Positions 61,857-64,000 of a stretch of 64,000 nt of DNA are shown here, one piece after another. Made by a program: the position numbers and the translations under genes. Under the pieces are notes generated by a model that saw nothing but the letters and a program-made list of their open reading frames with translations, searched no databases and was not told the DNA's origin. Each line of letters starts with the position of its first letter. Position 1 is the first letter of the stretch. Location: contig CAZGOY010000004.1 in NCBI GenBank assembly GCA_964527565.1, forward strand, positions 1 to 64,000, read 5' to 3'. This DNA is from JAGXQV01 sp964527565. GTDB taxonomy: Bacteria; Pseudomonadota; Gammaproteobacteria; Burkholderiales; Sulfuricellaceae.

Positions 61857-61914
61857 GATGGATTCCTGGTGATTTTTTTCCGGCAACGACTTGTTGCCGC
61901 TTAATGCCGCTGGT

Positions 61915-62301
61915 TCACGGCTTGCTGGCGCGGTACAGCTCTTCGCGCAATACGCGCACGTCGTCCTGGATCGCCTGGGCGGCGGCGCTGGCCTTGGCCG
62001 AAGTGGCCTTGCTTTGCGCCAGCTTGGCGTCGGCTTGCGCCTGGGTCGCCAGGTCGTGCGCCAGAACGTAATTCTTGGCGGCCATCGCTTTGGCTGCGGC
62101 CGCGACCTTGTCTTGCGCAGATTTCAATTCCGTCGGCGCATATTGCGCGGCACCGGCGTCCGCCGCATTCGAAACCGCTTCCCGGGACACCGCCACATCG
62201 ACGGTGGCCGGAGTTTTCATACTGCTCGCGCAGCCGCTCATTGCGGCCAGACCGGCACAGCACAAGGTGAGCAGGGCCAGGCGTGGAGTGTTGTTTTTCA
62301 T
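61915..62301 (-). CDS. DUF4398 lipoprotein
   Basis: 128 aa. Lipoprotein signal (LAAMSGC) and a DUF4398 helical domain (YAPTELKSAQDKVAAAAKAMAAKNYVLAHDLATQAQADAKLAQ). Its domain matches the N-terminal part of the OmpA-like protein encoded next, so the two probably associate in the periplasm. Start ATG 62301; no strong ribosome site. Confidence 0.8.
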   Translation of the reverse strand: MKNNTPRLALLTLCCAGLAAMSGCASSMKTPATVDVAVSREAVSNAADAGAAQYAPTELKSAQDKVAAAAKAMAAKNYVLAHDLATQAQADAKLAQSKATSAKASAAAQAIQDDVRVLREELYRASKP

Positions 62302-62386
62302 TTTTATCCTTTCAGATTGTTTTAGAGCAATCCATCCGCTGACACTGTGCCGGACAGCCTTGAGTTACCTATGCACGGTTCCTTTA

Positions 62387-62571
62387 TAGGCGCAATCACC
62401 GTGGACTTCGGTACGCTGGCGCACGCAGCTACAGGCCAAGCCATACCGTCTCCCCCTTTGCAAAAGGGGGATTAAGGGGGATTTCAGCAGCATTGGAGAT
62501 TCCATCACCGTAGAAATCCCCCCTCGCCCCCCTTTTGCAAAGGGGGGAATCAGATGGTGCGATTGCCCTGG
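62387..62571. mobile_element. MITE-like element, copy B (185 bp)
   Basis: Right end GGTGCGATTGCCCTGG and the core from 62445 on match copy A at 2317-2499 almost base for base; the left end is degenerate. It fills most of the 478-bp gap 62302-62779; the rest holds only the promoters of the flanking divergent genes. Confidence 0.75.
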
Positions 62572-62779
62572 GCGTGGCGGCGAATAGCCTTGCCTGAATG
62601 CCGCTGGAATTGTTTTTTGTGATTTTTTATATATGTGTGCTGGCGCACGTAGTGTCGCAGCGTGAGTATGAGATACTGCAAGCGGTTGATCTTGTTTTGA
62701 ATTGGTGCAGTTCGGCCAAGTTAACCTAACCAGACCCCATGAAATGGGTAGACGCCAATAACATCAGGAAGGACGTGTT

Positions 62780-64000
62780 ATGACGGCAGAATCGATTCAC
62801 GGCCCGCTGCAAAACCGCATCCTCGCAGCGCTTTCCCCCAGCGGGTATGCGCATCTGCGGGATGACTTCGAGATGGTTTCGCTGGCACCCGGCCAAGTGC
62901 TTTATGAGGCGGGTGCAGTTCTGGAGTATGTCTATTTTCCCCTGACTTGCATCGTTTCCCTGGTCTCGGCCACCCGCAACGGTTCATCGGCGGAACTGGC
63001 CATGACCGGCAACGACGGCCTGGTCGGGATTCAATTGGCGCTGGGCGACGACCGGGTCGCCGATAGCGTCATCGTGCAGGCCGCCGGGATGGCCTGCCGG
63101 ATCAAGTCCGAGGTGATGCGCTGGGAGCTCGATCAGGACAGCGACTTGCGGCATCTCACGCTGCGCTATATCGAAGCCCTGATGATGCAGATGACGCAGA
63201 GCGTTGTCTGCAACCGGCACCACTCCGTGGAACAGCGCCTGTGCCGCTGGCTGCTTCTGAGCCTGGACCTGTTGCCGGGAAAACGCATCGACATCACCCA
63301 GGAAACCATGGCCGACATGCTGGGCGTGCGCCGCGAATCCGTCACCGAAGCTGCCGGGAAATTGCAGTCCGCCGGCCTGCTCCACTATAGCCGCGGACAC
63401 ATCGAAATCATCGACCGCCCCGGCCTGGAAGCGCGGGCTTGCGAGTGCTACGCCGTGGTCAAGTTAGAATATGAGCGCTTGTTTCAACCTGCGGCAGAAG
63501 CCCGCGCCATCCATCGGGAGCGCGGCAATCCCGCGACCCTGCGCAAACGGGCCATGGCGCGCTTGCTGCAAACGCCGCCTGCGGCATCAAATTCCCCTTG
63601 TGATAACGGGAAGCTGCTGCACGAACTCCAGGTACACCAGGTCGAACTGGAGATGCAGATCGAGGAACTCGGCCATGCCTACGAGGAATCGGATGCCCTG
63701 CGCGGCAAATATGCGGATATCTATGATTTCGCGCCGGTGGCCTATTTCACGCTCGATGCTTCGGGATATATTCTCGACCTGAACCTGGCTGGCGCCATTC
63801 TTCTGGGCATCAAGCGTTCCCAGAAAAGCCGCCATCGTTTCATCGCTTACATCACGGCGGAAACCCTGCCGGTCTTCAACCATTTCATCGGGGAAGTGCT
63901 GCAGGCCAAGGATAAAAAGGTCTGCGAAATCGCTCTTGCGGCGACCCGGCTACGCCGCGAGGCATTGGTGAAGATTGAAGCCGTCACGGACGAGGGCGGG
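62780..64000 (+). CDS. Crp/Fnr-type regulator fused to a PAS domain (partial)
   Basis: At least 407 codons, open to the window end. Residues 15-130 are a cyclic-nucleotide-binding-like domain (VSLAPGQVLYEAGAVLEYVYFPLTCIVSLVS) without a clear cAMP site. The HTH is near 180-200 (DITQETMADMLGVRRESVTEAAGKLQSAGLL). A coiled linker (ELQVHQVELEMQIEELGHAYEE) leads to a PAS domain (KYADIYDFAPVAYFTLDASGYILDLNLAGA). A Crp-PAS fusion is rare; it likely ties transcription to a second signal. ATG 62780 has AGGAAGGA upstream. Confidence 0.85.
   Translation, partial: MTAESIHGPLQNRILAALSPSGYAHLRDDFEMVSLAPGQVLYEAGAVLEYVYFPLTCIVSLVSATRNGSSAELAMTGNDGLVGIQLALGDDRVADSVIVQAAGMACRIKSEVMRWELDQDSDLRHLTLRYIEALMMQMTQSVVCNRHHSVEQRLCRWLLLSLDLLPGKRIDITQETMADMLGVRRESVTEAAGKLQSAGLLHYSRGHIEIIDRPGLEARACECYAVVKLEYERLFQPAAEARAIHRERGNPATLRKRAMARLLQTPPAASNSPCDNGKLLHELQVHQVELEMQIEELGHAYEESDALRGKYADIYDFAPVAYFTLDASGYILDLNLAGAILLGIKRSQKSRHRFIAYITAETLPVFNHFIGEVLQAKDKKVCEIALAATRLRREALVKIEAVTDEGG

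Overview
The window reads as the chromosome of a free-living, GC-rich Gram-negative bacterium, most likely a betaproteobacterium (inference from HemP, ZrgA, TonB-receptor, RND and hybrid-kinase gene styles; no rRNA or other marker gene is present). No tRNA, rRNA or CRISPR array was seen. The dominant theme is metal handling, above all iron and haem, followed by a large signalling operon and an envelope-stress block.

Region by region. 0-2.3 kb (minus): a haem/iron operon behind a Fur box, holding a HmoA-like monooxygenase, an EAL phosphodiesterase, a 36-aa membrane peptide, hemP and an unknown gene. 2.3-3.7 kb: a MITE-like element and a J-domain protein. 3.7-9.9 kb (minus): a Fur-boxed FecA-like TonB receptor directly followed by six genes that match the six-gene fez (ferrosome) layout, with a P1B-type ATPase bearing SCA in place of CPC and three HMA-like domains that carry a GR(V/I)R motif instead of CxxC. 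10-11.9 kb: an ATP-grasp-like protein and a NYN-domain nuclease with a stack of hairpins upstream. 12-15.9 kb (minus): a zinc operon, zur-yidD-zrgA-ABC transporter-DUF3299 lipoprotein, with two TGCAAC-N3-GTTGCA palindromes.

15.9-26.2 kb is a mosaic. It holds gene fragments (RCC1, XRE regulator), three toxin-antitoxin loci (RES-Xre, AbrB-VapC, orphan RelB with a vestigial YafQ), copies of a palindromic repeat, and the damaged remains of an hmu-type haem locus: TonB receptor, CobN/HmuS-like chelatase, a second shortened TonB receptor, an ExbB-like channel and a DUF2149 protein. 26.3-40 kb: a lipoprotein hydrolase with a ceramidase-like membrane protein, a CzcCBA-type efflux operon with a P-II-like gene, a caspase-like protein, a TetR-controlled tusA/tautomerase/nitroreductase operon, and a CDF exporter with a thioredoxin-like protein. 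40-44.7 kb (minus): another TonB receptor, a MITE with clear target duplications, and a Fur-boxed tonB-exbB-exbD operon that can power the receptors. 45-46 kb: an Rpn-type nuclease gene.

46.3-57.8 kb (plus) is one tight signalling operon: two very large hybrid kinases (one with five tandem, nearly identical PAS repeats), a receiver protein with a His-less Hpt-like domain, an HD-GYP phosphodiesterase and a double-receiver kinase. The two big kinases share a 614-bp tract that looks identical, which suggests gene conversion. 57.8-64 kb: a DUF3494 ice-binding-like protein, two BON lipoproteins, a CsbD protein, an OmpA/DUF4398 pair, a second copy of the 2.3-kb MITE, and a Crp/Fnr regulator fused to a PAS domain that runs off the window end.

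Functionally, the TonB receptors, TonB-ExbBD, haem-handling genes and putative ferrosome operon together look like iron scavenging and storage under Fur. The Zur operon and the CzcCBA and CDF exporters handle zinc and other divalent metals.
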